The position numbers and the translations under genes are program-made. Under the pieces are notes generated by a model, which was not told the origin of the DNA, searched no databases, and saw only the letters and a program-made list of their open reading frames with translations. From Henriciella sp. (lineage in GTDB: Bacteria > Pseudomonadota > Alphaproteobacteria > Caulobacterales > Hyphomonadaceae), in contig JALUWJ010000184.1 of NCBI GenBank assembly GCA_027019605.1, forward strand, positions 1-45,560: a stretch of DNA of 45,560 bases, given 5' to 3'. Below, piece by piece: positions 1-8,701 of the stretch. The first letter of the stretch is position 1. Every line of letters begins with the position of its first letter.

Positions 1-63
1 CTCCGTGACCTGCGCCACAGCCTCGCGCTTGAACTCTTCTGTATATCTAATCCGTCCTGACAT
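1..63 (-). CDS. IS3-family transposase OrfA, partial (N-terminus only)
   Basis: Start codon at 61-63 (minus strand) with 21 in-frame codons to the window edge. The residues IRYTEEFKREAVAQV are the beginning of the OrfA helix-turn-helix that binds the IS ends. OrfB (the DDE integrase half) would lie outside the window. The gene is truncated by the window, not evidently by mutation. Confidence 0.75.
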   Translation of the reverse strand, partial: MSGRIRYTEEFKREAVAQVTE

Positions 64-126
64 GGACCATAACTCCTTGCTTCCAGTTTTACCTTGCAAG
101 GCGTCTACCGTTCTAGGGGCACATCA
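1..126 (-). mobile_element. IS3-family insertion sequence, left part only (orfA start and terminal repeat)
   Basis: Positions 63 to 1 on the minus strand encode a 21-residue opening MSGRIRYTEEFKREAVAQVT, the typical start of an IS3-family OrfA (HTH transposase subunit). The gene runs off the window edge. Upstream of its start, 126 down to 100 reads TGATGTGCCCC followed by TAGAACGGTAGACGCC, which has the look of an IS3-family terminal inverted repeat, so the IS end is placed at 126. Only one end is visible, so whether the element is intact is unknown. It borders the catabolic genes and may have brought or bounded them. Confidence 0.75.
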
Positions 127-234
127 GACCTTATAGACATCGACGTGTTTGAATGGCGCTTGGCAGAGGGGCGCATGAAGATCGATGTGTCGCTCTCCAA
201 AACGTCGCTTTCTATCAGCTAATTGGAGGGCAGT

Positions 235-1098
235 ATGGAGCCCATCGGAATTGTCGGCGTCGGTCAAATAGGGCTCGCCGTTGCCGAACGTTTGATCACA
301 TCAAATCTTGCGACGATAGGATATCGCCGCTCCTCCCTAGAGGCCTTTACCAGTCTAGGGGGTATAGCTGCTAATGCCGCAAATGAGGTGGTTGAAAAAT
401 GCTCTCTCTCTTTGGAGTGCCTTCCAAACGAACCGGCCTTGTTCGATGTCATCCAACGACTGCCGGATTACACTCCAGCTAACGGCAAAACCATTATATC
501 GCTCTCTAGCCATTCGCTCGTCGCAAAAGAAGAAGCCAATCGGCGCCTCGGTGAGAAGAACATAACCTACCTCGATGGCGAGGTCAGCGGTATTCCGGAT
601 ATGGTCCGCGCCGGCCGGGCAAGCTTGTTTGTCTCAGGAGATGCTGAAACTTATTCCGATCACCAGAAGACGCTTGAAGCAATCTCACCCAATCTGAAAT
701 TCTTAGGGGATTTCGGCGCGGCAACTAAAATGAAGCTGATCGCCAATCAGATGATCATGATCCATACTCTGGCCAGCGCAGAAGCCATCGCCTTGGCAGA
801 GAAAATGGGGTTGGATCCTTTTGATGTTATCGAAACACTTGGCAATAGCCCGGCATCTTCAGAGATGTTTCGCTTTCGTGCCCCGCTGATCGCAAATAGA
901 GCATTCGACGACTCACAAGCCTCTATCGCAACAATGCAAAAGTACGCCGATTTGATTGAGGCAGAAGTCGCAGCAAAAGCCATAGCGGCGCCGCTCTCGA
1001 TTTCGGCGGTTGAGTGGTTCAGAAAAGCCAACGACACGCCAGCATCCTCGCAAGACATTTCAGCCGTTTTTCGTCTGCTGAACTCAGTCGCGAAATAA
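235..1098 (+). CDS. NAD(P)-dependent beta-hydroxyacid dehydrogenase (3-hydroxyisobutyrate dehydrogenase / 6PGDH-like family)
   Basis: A 287-residue protein, normal for the beta-hydroxyacid dehydrogenase family. The start at 235 is chosen over the in-frame TTG at 223 because TTGGAGGG at 223-230 is its ribosome binding site. The N-terminus IGIVGVGQIGLAVAERL is a GxGxxG dinucleotide-binding fold. DGEVSGIPDMVRAGRASLFV matches the family's substrate-binding signature, in degenerate form (DGEVSGIP in place of D-A-P-V-S-G-G). KMKLIANQM carries the catalytic Lys with Asn four residues later. The family oxidises 3-hydroxyacids or reduces small semialdehydes in the cytosol. It lies on the plus strand, convergent with the catabolic genes to its right and next to the IS3 end. 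The substrate cannot be read from the sequence, and a link to gentisate catabolism is only suggested by position. Confidence 0.8.
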   Translation: MEPIGIVGVGQIGLAVAERLITSNLATIGYRRSSLEAFTSLGGIAANAANEVVEKCSLSLECLPNEPALFDVIQRLPDYTPANGKTIISLSSHSLVAKEEANRRLGEKNITYLDGEVSGIPDMVRAGRASLFVSGDAETYSDHQKTLEAISPNLKFLGDFGAATKMKLIANQMIMIHTLASAEAIALAEKMGLDPFDVIETLGNSPASSEMFRFRAPLIANRAFDDSQASIATMQKYADLIEAEVAAKAIAAPLSISAVEWFRKANDTPASSQDISAVFRLLNSVAK

Positions 1099-1114
1099 AA
1101 CTCTGGCCCGGCCT

Positions 1115-1151
1115 AAAAAAGAGGGCGGATCGCATCGTCGCGAGCCGCCCT
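1115..1151 (-). terminator. Rho-independent terminator for the minus-strand catabolic genes
   Basis: AGGGCGG (1122-1128) pairs perfectly with CCGCCCT (1145-1151). On the minus strand the hairpin is followed by a CTTTTTT tract (1115-1121 read backwards). It sits 81 bases past the VOC gene stop, as expected for the end of the reductase-hydrolase-VOC transcript. It could also weakly stop the convergent dehydrogenase message. Confidence 0.7.
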
Positions 1152-1231
1152 TCAGTTACCGGAGGATACGCAAGCTTCCTACAAGACGAGAAGCTTGCGG
1201 TCCTTTGAATATTTGAGTGTTTTGACCGAGC

Positions 1232-1726
1232 CTAAGACGCGTCCTGTGGGCGATCGAAATCTTTCGCCAAGTGTCCACGTCCTTCTTGGTCGCCGCGTTC
1301 AAACATCCAACCATAACCGCCCTTAGGATTGCTGAGAATTTCCCAGTAATTCTCGTCCATATCGCGGAAATAAAAACTGTAACTGCCATGCTGGGTTAGA
1401 GGCTCGCTAATCTCATGCAGCCCCCACTTTTCTGCATCGCGCATTACGATCTTATAGGCCTCATCCACCTCAGCGTCCGTCTCCACATCAATCCCGTTGT
1501 GGTTTAAGAACGGCATTGGCTGCTTCTCACCGGGAGGGGCTTTGACGGCGACATAAACATGGTCGCCGCCTAATCTTACCCATACAGAGATCTTGCTCGT
1601 CCGAACGGTTTCGAACCCAAAGAACTCTTCGTAAAATTGACGAGACTTCTCAATGTCGATGCACTCCAAAGTGCCGTGAGAGATAAACTTCAAGTTCAGT
1701 GCAGGTTTTACTTTTTGATCTGTCAC
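1232..1726 (-). CDS. VOC-family (glyoxalase / extradiol dioxygenase fold) protein
   Basis: A 164-residue vicinal-oxygen-chelate protein. The start is GTG at 1726, preceded by AAGGAG at a good distance (an ATG overlapping by two bases is out of frame and closes at once). The likely metal ligands are His in SHGTLECIDIEKSRQFYEEF near residue 17, His in FLNHNGIDVETD near residue 78, and Glu in DENYWEIL near residue 134: the usual H-H-E set. The family covers ring-cleaving dioxygenases, glyoxalases and isomerases. It is the last gene of the minus-strand run with the ferredoxin reductase and fumarylpyruvate hydrolase, so an auxiliary role in aromatic catabolism is likely. The exact reaction is not identifiable. 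Confidence 0.75.
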   Translation of the reverse strand: MTDQKVKPALNLKFISHGTLECIDIEKSRQFYEEFFGFETVRTSKISVWVRLGGDHVYVAVKAPPGEKQPMPFLNHNGIDVETDAEVDEAYKIVMRDAEKWGLHEISEPLTQHGSYSFYFRDMDENYWEILSNPKGGYGWMFERGDQEGRGHLAKDFDRPQDAS

Positions 1727-1779
1727 ATTTGTCTCCTTGTTCGTCCGATAATTTCGAATGGGTTATGCTGAGAGAGGGA

Positions 1780-2475
1780 TTAGCGCGCAGGCCCGATTTT
1801 GATGTTGATATCCGTCAGCCCGTCCACACCGCCGGTGATCTCATCTCCAGGGACAACAGCATCAACGCCTTCAGGCGTGCCGGTGTAGATCAAATCGCCA
1901 GGTTGGAGTTCGATCGCATGACTGAGCGTGGACAAGATTTCAGGCACAGACCAGATCAAATGCGTGATGTTAGAATCCTGCTTAGTCTCACCATTTACTT
2001 TCAACCAAATACGCGCGTCATCCATAACGCCGATCTCTGATTTTGGGGTAATCTCCGCACACGGACCAGAATTATCGAACGCCTTGCCAAATTCCCAAGG
2101 GTGGCCAGCTTTCATGGCGCCCATTTGCAAGTCTCGGCGTGTCAGATCGATGCCGACTGCATATCCGTAAATGTGATCGTTGGCGTCTTCCTTCGAAACT
2201 TTGAACATGGTCTTGCCGATCGCGACCACGAGTTCAATTTCGAAGTGAAAGTTCTCAGTGATGGTGGGGTAGGCGACCGTTTCACCATTTTGAACAATCG
2301 CATCGGCTGGTTTGGTGAAGAAGAATGGAGGGTTGCGGTCCGGGTGGCCGCCCATTTCAATCACGTGCTTTGAATAATTCCGACCCACGCAGAAGATGCG
2401 GCGTACAGGTAAGCGATCATCGCTTCCTTTAATCGGAACGGTTGGCGTTTCGATGGCGGGAAAGACTAAACTCAT
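1780..2475 (-). CDS. nagK: Fumarylpyruvate hydrolase (FAH family), gentisate pathway
   Basis: A 231-residue member of the fumarylacetoacetate hydrolase family, the size of the short NagK-type enzymes. [12 protein letters not shown] and the metal-binding stretch [11 protein letters not shown] (Glu-x-Glu), followed by [10 protein letters not shown], are the family core, and [12 protein letters not shown] is the conserved C-terminal loop. It should hydrolyse 3-fumarylpyruvate to fumarate and pyruvate, the last step of the glutathione-type gentisate route, in the cytosol. An AAGGATG ribosome binding site precedes the ATG at 2475. It lies 19 bases after the reductase gene and before the VOC gene. 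A generic 2-keto-hydrolase is possible, but gentisate dioxygenase and maleylpyruvate isomerase nearby make NagK the best call. Confidence 0.88.
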   Translation of the reverse strand: MSLVFPAIETPTVPIKGSDDRLPVRRIFCVGRNYSKHVIEMGGHPDRNPPFFFTKPADAIVQNGETVAYPTITENFHFEIELVVAIGKTMFKVSKEDANDHIYGYAVGIDLTRRDLQMGAMKAGHPWEFGKAFDNSGPCAEITPKSEIGVMDDARIWLKVNGETKQDSNITHLIWSVPEILSTLSHAIELQPGDLIYTGTPEGVDAVVPGDEITGGVDGLTDINIKIGPAR

Positions 2476-2494
2476 TTCAACATCCTTGTTTATG

Positions 2495-3745
2495 TCATTG
2501 AACCAATTGAGATTGTTTGATCAGCGCCTTGCAGGTTTTCGCGAGCGGCGTTGATGTATCGAGAAGCTGATCGGCGTCTCCGCTCCACCGCGAGGCGATA
2601 AGGCGTGTCAGCGGCGTCATAACGCGGCCATTGTCGATCGTGGTTGCCGCGATGAGCGTGTCACCGGCAAAGTGGAACGCGGTTTTCGCGTCACCGTCAT
2701 AGCGCCAGACGGTCCGTTCAGCCTGCGCCGCTAAGCCAACAACTTGAATGTTCATGCCAAGCTGATCGGTCCAAAACCAAGGAAGCTCTGCATACTCCGA
2801 CGGCTTGTCGAGCATGCGACGCGCGACATGTGCCGCGTGATTGATGGCATGGCGCCATGCCTCTAACCGCAAATGTTCGCCGTAAAAGGGATGATAGAAA
2901 TTCGCGACATCGCCAGCAGCATAAATATCTGGAATGGAGCTCGCTCCATGCTCGTCTACGACAATTCCATTGTCGACATCACACCCGATCGACTTTGCCA
3001 ATTCTACATTTGGCTGAACGCCGCACCCAGCCAGCAACAAGTCTGCCGCAATGGCATTTTTCTCTGAGCTAATATGCAGTCTGTCTGCGCTCTCCTCGAC
3101 GATAATATCGCGCTCATTCATGTGGATCTCAACGCCGCGAAGCGTGTGAGCAGAGACCAAGAATTCTGAAAGTTCAGGCGCAAGAGCGCGCCCCATAGCG
3201 CGGCTCGCAATATCTAAAACGGTGACATTCTTACCAAGCGCGCGAACAGTCGAAGCAACCTCCAACCCAATAACGCCGGCTCCGACAACACATATGTCCG
3301 TTGCTCGATTGAGCTCAGATCGAAGCTCTCTTGCATCAAGCTGGGTGCGTAAGACGTGCGTTTTGGAGGAGACAAGATTATCTATCATACGGGCGCGGGC
3401 GCCGGTCGCGATGAGCAGTTTGTCATACTCTATCTTGATAGCAGGATCGCTATTGCCAACCTCCGTATAGCTCAGAAGCTTCTTATCGGCATGAACGGAT
3501 AAAACTCTGGCACCTAAGCGCAGGTCGATCTCATTTTCCTTGAACCAAGCTTCGCCCTTAATCTCCGCAGGTTGATGCTGGTTTTCGAGGATGAACTCTT
3601 TCGACAGTGGAGGGCGTTGGTAGGGGCTATCCGGTTCATCGCTAAGCACGATTATTTGGCCATCATAGCCTTCGGACCGAAGGGTTGCAGCAGCCGATAC
3701 ACCCGCTTCGCCTGCGCCAATAATGACTATTCCTGACTGACTCAT
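2495..3745 (-). CDS. nagAa: FAD-dependent ferredoxin reductase of the salicylate 5-hydroxylase system
   Basis: A 416-residue pyridine-nucleotide disulfide oxidoreductase of the Rieske-oxygenase ferredoxin-reductase type. [17 protein letters not shown] at residues 6-22 binds [16 protein letters not shown] near 153-165 binds NADH, and [11 protein letters not shown] near 270-280 is the second FAD contact. It should pass electrons from NADH to the Rieske ferredoxin at 6411-6731. Note that U2-type NagAa is a different (iron-sulfur flavoprotein) reductase, so the symbol is used by function only. It is the first gene of a minus-strand transcript, with fumarylpyruvate hydrolase and VOC behind it, divergent from the IclR gene. 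The strong palindrome at 3797-3830 lies in the shared promoter region. Confidence 0.85.
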   Translation of the reverse strand: MSQSGIVIIGAGEAGVSAAATLRSEGYDGQIIVLSDEPDSPYQRPPLSKEFILENQHQPAEIKGEAWFKENEIDLRLGARVLSVHADKKLLSYTEVGNSDPAIKIEYDKLLIATGARARMIDNLVSSKTHVLRTQLDARELRSELNRATDICVVGAGVIGLEVASTVRALGKNVTVLDIASRAMGRALAPELSEFLVSAHTLRGVEIHMNERDIIVEESADRLHISSEKNAIAADLLLAGCGVQPNVELAKSIGCDVDNGIVVDEHGASSIPDIYAAGDVANFYHPFYGEHLRLEAWRHAINHAAHVARRMLDKPSEYAELPWFWTDQLGMNIQVVGLAAQAERTVWRYDGDAKTAFHFAGDTLIAATTIDNGRVMTPLTRLIASRWSGDADQLLDTSTPLAKTCKALIKQSQLVQ

Positions 3746-3796
3746 ATCCTACCCCGGTCCACGAACTCATTTAAGAAAGGCCGTGTTATTATTGTT

Positions 3797-3830
3797 TTGC
3801 ACATTGTGCATAAGTTCACACAATGTGCAA
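3797..3830. promoter_or_regulatory. IclR operator between reductase and iclR genes (double palindrome)
   Basis: TTGCACATTGTG (3797-3808) and CACAATGTGCAA (3819-3830) are a perfect 12-base inverted repeat with a 10-base spacer. The left arm also carries the shorter palindrome TTGCA-N5-TGCA. The same TTGCA-N5-TGCAA unit occurs twice more, at 8515 and 8702. Its place in the divergent promoter region of the IclR gene and the reductase operon makes it the likely binding and autoregulation site of that IclR protein. Confidence 0.75.
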
Positions 3831-3913
3831 CCCAGGTCGGTTCAAAAGTCGCGAAAAGTTGACTTGAAAGAGTAATTGCCCTTCAACTCGCGGCAAAATG
3901 AGAGAGTTTTTGA

Positions 3914-4693
3914 ATGCCGGATGATATCGCCAAAGCCCCAAAACGACGGGGAATTCAATCCGTTGAAATCGGTATTCGCGTGCTAGAAGCGGTTGCCTCA
4001 TTCAGAGACTTGGCCAGTCTTTCCACAATATCCGCGAGCGCAGGGTTATCGGCCAGCCAAACACATAGATATCTCAGCAGTCTATCTGCGGCCGGCATGG
4101 TGATGCAGGATCCAGATTCCGGGCATTATGGATTGGCCTCAGGCGCAATTAAGATTGGCCTTGCGGCTCTGGCGCGCGTTGATTCATTCCGATTGGCAGA
4201 CAGCGTCTTCGAAGATCTATCGCGCCGATGCGGTCACACATGCTTAGTGACCGTTTGGGGGGATGCAGGACCGACAGTGCTGCGTTGGTATGATGGCGAT
4301 CCGCCGGTCATAACCTCTCTGGGCGTCGGCTCAGTTTTGCCATTGCTGCGATCAGCCAATGGCCGCGTCTTCTACAGCTTCCTCAGCGATCCAGTTCTTG
4401 AGCGAATCGGTAAGTCTAAGATATTGGACGAAATCAAATTGATTGGCGGAAATCATACGCAGATCAGAAAAGATACTAAGCGAAACTACTATGCTGAGGT
4501 CCAAGGCGATCTTATCCCTGGACTGGCCGCGGTGGCCGCCCCGGTGTTCGATTTGCAAGGAAAGGTCGCACTCGTTGCCTCCGTGATCAGCAACATGCAA
4601 AAGCAGACTGATCTTAAGACGGAAAGAAAAGACTTACTTGCAGCCTGCCAAAGACTGACCGAGGCAATCGGCGGCGTCTGGCCAGCAGCTTAA
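3914..4693 (+). CDS. IclR-family transcriptional regulator of the salicylate/gentisate genes
   Basis: A 259-residue IclR-type regulator. A winged helix-turn-helix occupies about residues 12-75 (IQSVEIGIRVLEAV, then LSTISASAGLSASQTHRYLSSL), and an effector-binding domain occupies about 85-255. It should bind DNA as a dimer or tetramer and respond to an aromatic acid such as salicylate or gentisate. It reads away from the reductase gene across the palindrome at 3797-3830. Its stop overlaps by four bases with the stop of the convergent maleylpyruvate isomerase gene, so it sits inside the catabolic block. Whether it activates or represses is not visible. Confidence 0.9.
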   Translation: MPDDIAKAPKRRGIQSVEIGIRVLEAVASFRDLASLSTISASAGLSASQTHRYLSSLSAAGMVMQDPDSGHYGLASGAIKIGLAALARVDSFRLADSVFEDLSRRCGHTCLVTVWGDAGPTVLRWYDGDPPVITSLGVGSVLPLLRSANGRVFYSFLSDPVLERIGKSKILDEIKLIGGNHTQIRKDTKRNYYAEVQGDLIPGLAAVAAPVFDLQGKVALVASVISNMQKQTDLKTERKDLLAACQRLTEAIGGVWPAA

Positions 4694-5316
4694 GCTGCAT
4701 CCGGCTGGTTTTGCGGGGCGGCTTTCTGGAACGCGTCCAGTGCGTCGCAATTCTCTGCAACCCTATTGATGTTCGGCCAATCGCCCATAGCGTCAAAGCG
4801 CTTGGCGTTTCCGAGTTGCGGGATCAGGCAAATGTCCGCGATGGTCAGATTGTCTCCAAAGCAATACGCGCCCGCTACACTTTCTAAGCGCTTTTCCATA
4901 GCGGCTAAGCCTTCAAAGATGACCCGTTTTGCCCATGCCGGCCCCTCCTCGGGGGTGGTGAGCGCCGAGATGCTTTGAAGAATTTTCAGGTTTTGAACCG
5001 GATGTATATCGCAAGCGATGATCTGCGCTAGGCTGCGAACCTCAGCACGCTCAAGCGGTGTGGATGGAACCAGCTTGGGGTCTGGATAGATCTCATCAAG
5101 GTACTCAAGTATCGCAAGCGATTGTGTGAGGGTTGTGCCGTCTTCAAGCTCCAGCGATGGAACTAAGCCTTGCGGGTTAAGTGCAAGATACGCATCCTGG
5201 CGCTGATCGCCCGCTCGCAACGTGTATGATTTTTGCTCGAACTCGATGTTTTTTAAACCGAGTGCAATCCTGACCCGCCAACTCGCGGAGGATCGATGAA
5301 ACCCGTGTAGAAGCAT
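4690..5316 (-). CDS. nagL: Maleylpyruvate isomerase (zeta-class glutathione transferase)
   Basis: A 208-residue glutathione S-transferase fold protein. HRSSASWRVRIALGLKNIEF at residues 6-25 matches the zeta-class SSxxxRVRIAL signature, with the catalytic Ser-Ser and Arg. NPQGLVPSLELEDG and the TQSLAILEYLDE glutathione-site motif follow. The C-terminal helical domain contains DNLTIADICLIPQ. It should convert maleylpyruvate to fumarylpyruvate with glutathione. It follows gentisate dioxygenase on the minus strand with a 40-base gap. Maleylacetoacetate isomerase of tyrosine breakdown is the close alternative, but the neighbouring gentisate dioxygenase decides for NagL. Confidence 0.9.
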   Translation of the reverse strand: MLLHGFHRSSASWRVRIALGLKNIEFEQKSYTLRAGDQRQDAYLALNPQGLVPSLELEDGTTLTQSLAILEYLDEIYPDPKLVPSTPLERAEVRSLAQIIACDIHPVQNLKILQSISALTTPEEGPAWAKRVIFEGLAAMEKRLESVAGAYCFGDNLTIADICLIPQLGNAKRFDAMGDWPNINRVAENCDALDAFQKAAPQNQPDAA

Positions 5317-5356
5317 ATTTTTGTAGACCTTAATTCGCGCGCAAGGCGCGCAGAGA

Positions 5357-6421
5357 TTAGCTTTTCAAATCGCGGAACAAATTGAGTTTCTCTTGCGAGG
5401 TCCGATCTGAATATCCAAAGAGCGTCAAATCCTGGTCAGCTTTGATCTGAACTGGGTGCCATGAGGGAACAACGAAGAAGTCGCCTTCTTCTAGCATATG
5501 CTCAACATCGCCAATCATCGCGCTCCCAGAGCCCTCCAGAACGACGTAAACTGAGCCGTCAGTGGAGCGGCGCTCTGCGGTTTCAAAGCCTTTTGGCAAA
5601 AGGCGCACATGCGCGGATATGGTCGGCATAATTGCACCGCCGGTCGACGGATTAATAAATTCCAGAGCATAGCCGAAGTGAGGGTCTGGAGCTTCGCTGT
5701 TTGAGAGATCCGTCAGCGAGCTGTGCCATTGTTTGTACGGGTAGTGGAACAGCGGCATATGCTTCGGACGGCGATCCGACTGAGAGCCTCTGATGGGACG
5801 AAGATTCTTGCCATATCTTGAAAGCGTGTCTCCCGGCGGCATCGATTCAGGATGAGCGTCTGTGCCCGAAAGCGTTTCAGCAAAACTCGTATCGAAGTGG
5901 TTTACCAATGGGATATCTAGGCCGTCTAACCAAATCATCGGATCATCGGTTGTGTTGCCATGGTCATGCCATTGCCAGTTTGGTGTCAGCACCAAGTCAT
6001 ACTTTTCCATCATGGCTTTTTCACCGTCAATGGCGGTAAACGCCCCGCTTCCTTCCATAACGAAACGGAGAGCTGATTGCGCGTGACGGTGACAAGGTGC
6101 AACTTCACCAGGCAGTATGAGTTGTAAGCCAGCATAGAGCGTCGATGTGATTGCGTGGGTGCCCTGAAGACCCGGATTTTCCAGAACCAAAACGCGGCGC
6201 TCGGCTTGCTTTGCGCTAATCAATTCACCCGCGCGCATAAGATGCGTTCGGATGTCACCATATTTCCACTTGGCGGAAACAACGGGCGTTTTCGGGGTCT
6301 TGGTAACCAGGTTCGCAAGCGCCTCCCATAGCGGCAACAAGCCCTTGGGGGCCATTTCCGCATAAAGTTCCTCAAGCAGAGCTTGATTATCGGGTTGCAG
6401 TTCAGCGGTATTAGGTTTCAT
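5357..6421 (-). CDS. nagI: Gentisate 1,2-dioxygenase (bicupin)
   Basis: A 354-residue bicupin, close to the usual 340-380 residues for the enzyme. The N-terminal cupin holds PGEVAPCHRHAQSALRFVME, with iron ligands His111 and His113, and the later pair WHDHGN (His152, His154). A second cupin in the C-terminal half contains VYVVLEGSGSAMIGD and FFVVPSWHPVQI. The Fe(II) enzyme opens the ring of gentisate between C1 and the carboxyl-bearing C2 to give maleylpyruvate. Its start overlaps the ferredoxin gene by 11 bases, so the two are probably translationally coupled. It is the central enzyme of the pathway encoded here. Confidence 0.93.
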   Translation of the reverse strand: MKPNTAELQPDNQALLEELYAEMAPKGLLPLWEALANLVTKTPKTPVVSAKWKYGDIRTHLMRAGELISAKQAERRVLVLENPGLQGTHAITSTLYAGLQLILPGEVAPCHRHAQSALRFVMEGSGAFTAIDGEKAMMEKYDLVLTPNWQWHDHGNTTDDPMIWLDGLDIPLVNHFDTSFAETLSGTDAHPESMPPGDTLSRYGKNLRPIRGSQSDRRPKHMPLFHYPYKQWHSSLTDLSNSEAPDPHFGYALEFINPSTGGAIMPTISAHVRLLPKGFETAERRSTDGSVYVVLEGSGSAMIGDVEHMLEEGDFFVVPSWHPVQIKADQDLTLFGYSDRTSQEKLNLFRDLKS

Positions 6422-6731
6422 TTTCCTCTACCTCCACATAGATAAAGCCATCCTCGACTTTGGTCGGGTAAACGCGAACAGGTTCTGTACACGGTGGATC
6501 AACTGGCTCGCCGGTGCGAATATCGAACGTGCCTTGGTGCAGCGGGCATTCGATCAAAAAGTCTTCAAGGTAACCATCCGCCAAAGAGGCCTGCCCATGA
6601 GAGCAAAGAACTGCCGAGGCATAAAATCCGCCATCTGCAGCGTACAATACAACCCAGTCTTTCCCGGCTTGAGCTGCCGCGATTTCTTCTGACTCAACCG
6701 TCGCGGCTTCTATTGTTTTAATCCAAGGCAT
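6411..6731 (-). CDS. nagAb: Rieske [2Fe-2S] ferredoxin of the ring hydroxylase
   Basis: A 106-residue Rieske ferredoxin. The cluster ligands are Cys43 and His45 in CSHG and Cys62 and His65 in CPLHQG, with the normal spacing. It has no signal peptide and should be cytosolic. It would carry electrons from the reductase at 2495-3745 to the oxygenase encoded upstream at 6757-8458. It lies 25 bases after the beta-subunit gene and overlaps gentisate dioxygenase. The reductase gene being in a separate transcript means both units must be expressed together, which the shared operator motif would achieve. Confidence 0.93.
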   Translation of the reverse strand: MPWIKTIEAATVESEEIAAAQAGKDWVVLYAADGGFYASAVLCSHGQASLADGYLEDFLIECPLHQGTFDIRTGEPVDPPCTEPVRVYPTKVEDGFIYVEVEENET

Positions 6732-6756
6732 GTCGGTAATCCGTGCTCCGTATTTT

Positions 6757-7236
6757 TTAAGCGGGGTAAATTAGGCTGTTGGGGATCATCTCTGAATCGT
6801 AGACGACCTCGCGGCTCTCAATCATCAAGCCATCGTCGGTCTGAACGAGCGTGTCATAGCAACGCGCAGACAGAACAATATCGCTTTGTTTGTCCTGCAT
6901 TGTCTGGGCGATTAGGAGATTGTGCTCGGCCTTAATGCTCTCATCGTCAGACGAACGAATGAGGGCAGGGCTTGGAAAACGGCGATAGTAACGCGGCGCG
7001 TAAACCTGCGTCTTTCTTAGGCCGACGACGCGGTCCTTTAGCATGCCGCGGCTCTCTGCATATATCGTCGAGAGGCGAAGACCTTGCTCGTAATTCTCTC
7101 GTGATACAACGCGGTACAAACAGTCTTCTAAGAAGAATTCCGGCCATTCCTCTAAGCGCATTTCATCGAGCGCGTCGTAATAGCGTAGGTAAAACGCGCT
7201 AACTTCGGCCATCGCGGCGGCATCGGTCTTACTCAT
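6757..7236 (-). CDS. nagH: Salicylate 5-hydroxylase, small (beta) subunit
   Basis: A 159-residue aromatic-ring-hydroxylating dioxygenase beta subunit (NTF2-like fold, SnoaL-type cone). EVSAFYLRYYDALDEMRLEE at the start and VSRENYEQGLRLSTIYAESR in the middle are family features. It has no catalytic metal site and supports the alpha3beta3 structure. It overlaps the alpha-subunit gene by eight bases, which indicates coupled translation. The length matches NagH-type subunits. Confidence 0.9.
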   Translation of the reverse strand: MSKTDAAAMAEVSAFYLRYYDALDEMRLEEWPEFFLEDCLYRVVSRENYEQGLRLSTIYAESRGMLKDRVVGLRKTQVYAPRYYRRFPSPALIRSSDDESIKAEHNLLIAQTMQDKQSDIVLSARCYDTLVQTDDGLMIESREVVYDSEMIPNSLIYPA

Positions 7237-8458
7237 AGCCCATCACCTTGCGCCAGTAGCCATACATTCCGCGGATCGCCGCCTCCGTGACCATATGGTC
7301 GGTTGGGTCTTTTTCGCGCCCGCCCATGGTCACGACCGCAGCTTGTTCTTCGCTGGCCGCAAAACCTTGTTGCGCAAACTCGATGACCTCGCCGTCATCA
7401 GCTGAAACCAGACCAGCAGGTCCAAACAAATTTGCTTGCCGCGTACGCCGCAGCTTCATCTCTTCAGTATCGTCAGCATATGTCCAATGCGTCCAATGGA
7501 AGTCAAAACCGCCAGGGCCTTTGGGAACGATTTGACGGGTCGAAAGTGAGTTCGTTTGTTGTTGCAAAATAACGCTCGGAAACATGGTGATCATGCCGAC
7601 CGTTTCCTCTCCTGGAAACTCATGGACCACGTCCAGAATTCTAGGATCAGAGAGCTGAAGATCGCTCTGGAATTGTCGTAAATCTCCAGTGACCTCGTTC
7701 TGCTCTTTTTCACCCTTTCGGCTGATCAGAATCGCGTTTCGTCCCTCATCATCAATGTCCACGGCTGATTTTTGGTCGGCGCGGAACAGGCCGAAGGTTA
7801 CGAAGAAAACGTGCAGCAGACCTGCATGATAGGGGTCTTTAATGTTCTCCTGCATGAGCTTCCAGTTTCCCGGAATATGCTGGCGGTTGTAGCCAAGGAG
7901 CTCTAATTTGCGACCATCATATACGCGCGTGTAATGCTTCCAAAATCGCTCACCCACATACTCTCTAAATGGCGGCAGGTTGTGGTCGAACGAGGCCCAC
8001 ACGACGCCATTGACGACTTCAACATTCAGCTTGTTGAGACCGTTTTCCTTAGGGTCGAAATCCTTGGGCATCCCGCCTTGGCCTTTAACGCCTCTGCGGA
8101 AAGGGACACCAAGTAGATTCCCCTTTAGATCAAAACTCCACTGATGGTATGGGCAAACAAAATCGCTCTCATTGCCATGCCGGTTCTGGCAAAGTTTTAA
8201 GCCGCGGTGGGCGCAGCGGTTCTCGACGACACGGACTTCGCCGTCTTCATCGCGAACCACAATGACCGGTTTTTCTCCAAGCGTCGTCGTTTTGTAATCG
8301 CCGGGATTTGGAATCTCGCATTCCAATGCAGCATACAGCCAGTGCGGGCCGTACCAGATCTTTTCGAGTTCTTTCTGATAAACATCTTTGTCAGTGTAGA
8401 CCCAATATGGAACGCGTCCGTCCGCGTCCTCCGGCCACTGATGCTCTGCTGCTGCCAT
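7229..8458 (-). CDS. nagG: Salicylate 5-hydroxylase, large (alpha) subunit (Rieske non-heme iron oxygenase)
   Basis: A 409-residue Rieske oxygenase. The start at 8458 (MAAAEHQWPEDADG) is chosen over in-frame upstream codons because GGGAG lies just before it and the extra N-terminus would be unlike the family. The Rieske centre is Cys82-x-His84 and Cys102-x2-His105 (CAHRGLKLC and CPYHQW). The mononuclear iron site is in NIKDPYHAGLLH with His211 and His216, and Asp208 serves as the electron bridge. It should hydroxylate salicylate at C5 to gentisate with NADH-derived electrons. It is the first gene of the nagG-H-Ab-I-L transcript. A related benzoate or anthranilate substrate cannot be excluded, but the gentisate pathway downstream favours salicylate. 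Confidence 0.88.
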   Translation of the reverse strand: MAAAEHQWPEDADGRVPYWVYTDKDVYQKELEKIWYGPHWLYAALECEIPNPGDYKTTTLGEKPVIVVRDEDGEVRVVENRCAHRGLKLCQNRHGNESDFVCPYHQWSFDLKGNLLGVPFRRGVKGQGGMPKDFDPKENGLNKLNVEVVNGVVWASFDHNLPPFREYVGERFWKHYTRVYDGRKLELLGYNRQHIPGNWKLMQENIKDPYHAGLLHVFFVTFGLFRADQKSAVDIDDEGRNAILISRKGEKEQNEVTGDLRQFQSDLQLSDPRILDVVHEFPGEETVGMITMFPSVILQQQTNSLSTRQIVPKGPGGFDFHWTHWTYADDTEEMKLRRTRQANLFGPAGLVSADDGEVIEFAQQGFAASEEQAAVVTMGGREKDPTDHMVTEAAIRGMYGYWRKVMGYE

Positions 8459-8514
8459 GCTTAGTCTCCCTGTTAGCGCTTTTCTATTATCGCTATTTAT
8501 TTTAGTCAAACGTA

Positions 8515-8529
8515 TTGCATAATGTGCAA
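8515..8529. promoter_or_regulatory. IclR operator copy 2 (upstream of nagG)
   Basis: TTGCATAATGTGCAA: the perfect half-sites TTGCA and TGCAA around a five-base spacer, the same unit as at 3797 and 8702. It lies 57 bases upstream of the chosen nagG start, where a promoter for the nagG-H-Ab-I-L transcript would be. Confidence 0.7.
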
Positions 8530-8701
8530 TAGGTATCAATCCGTACTCCAGATCAGTAATGATTGTTTTCACCTACGGGACGCCTGCGATGGATCAACGT
8601 GCTCTGAAAAACGAAAATATGGACCTCAGGTTTAGCGCTGGCGATTTCGGCAAGTCACTTGTGAACGAAATAACCTTGTCAAACACCTTGCGCCAGAATA
8701 G

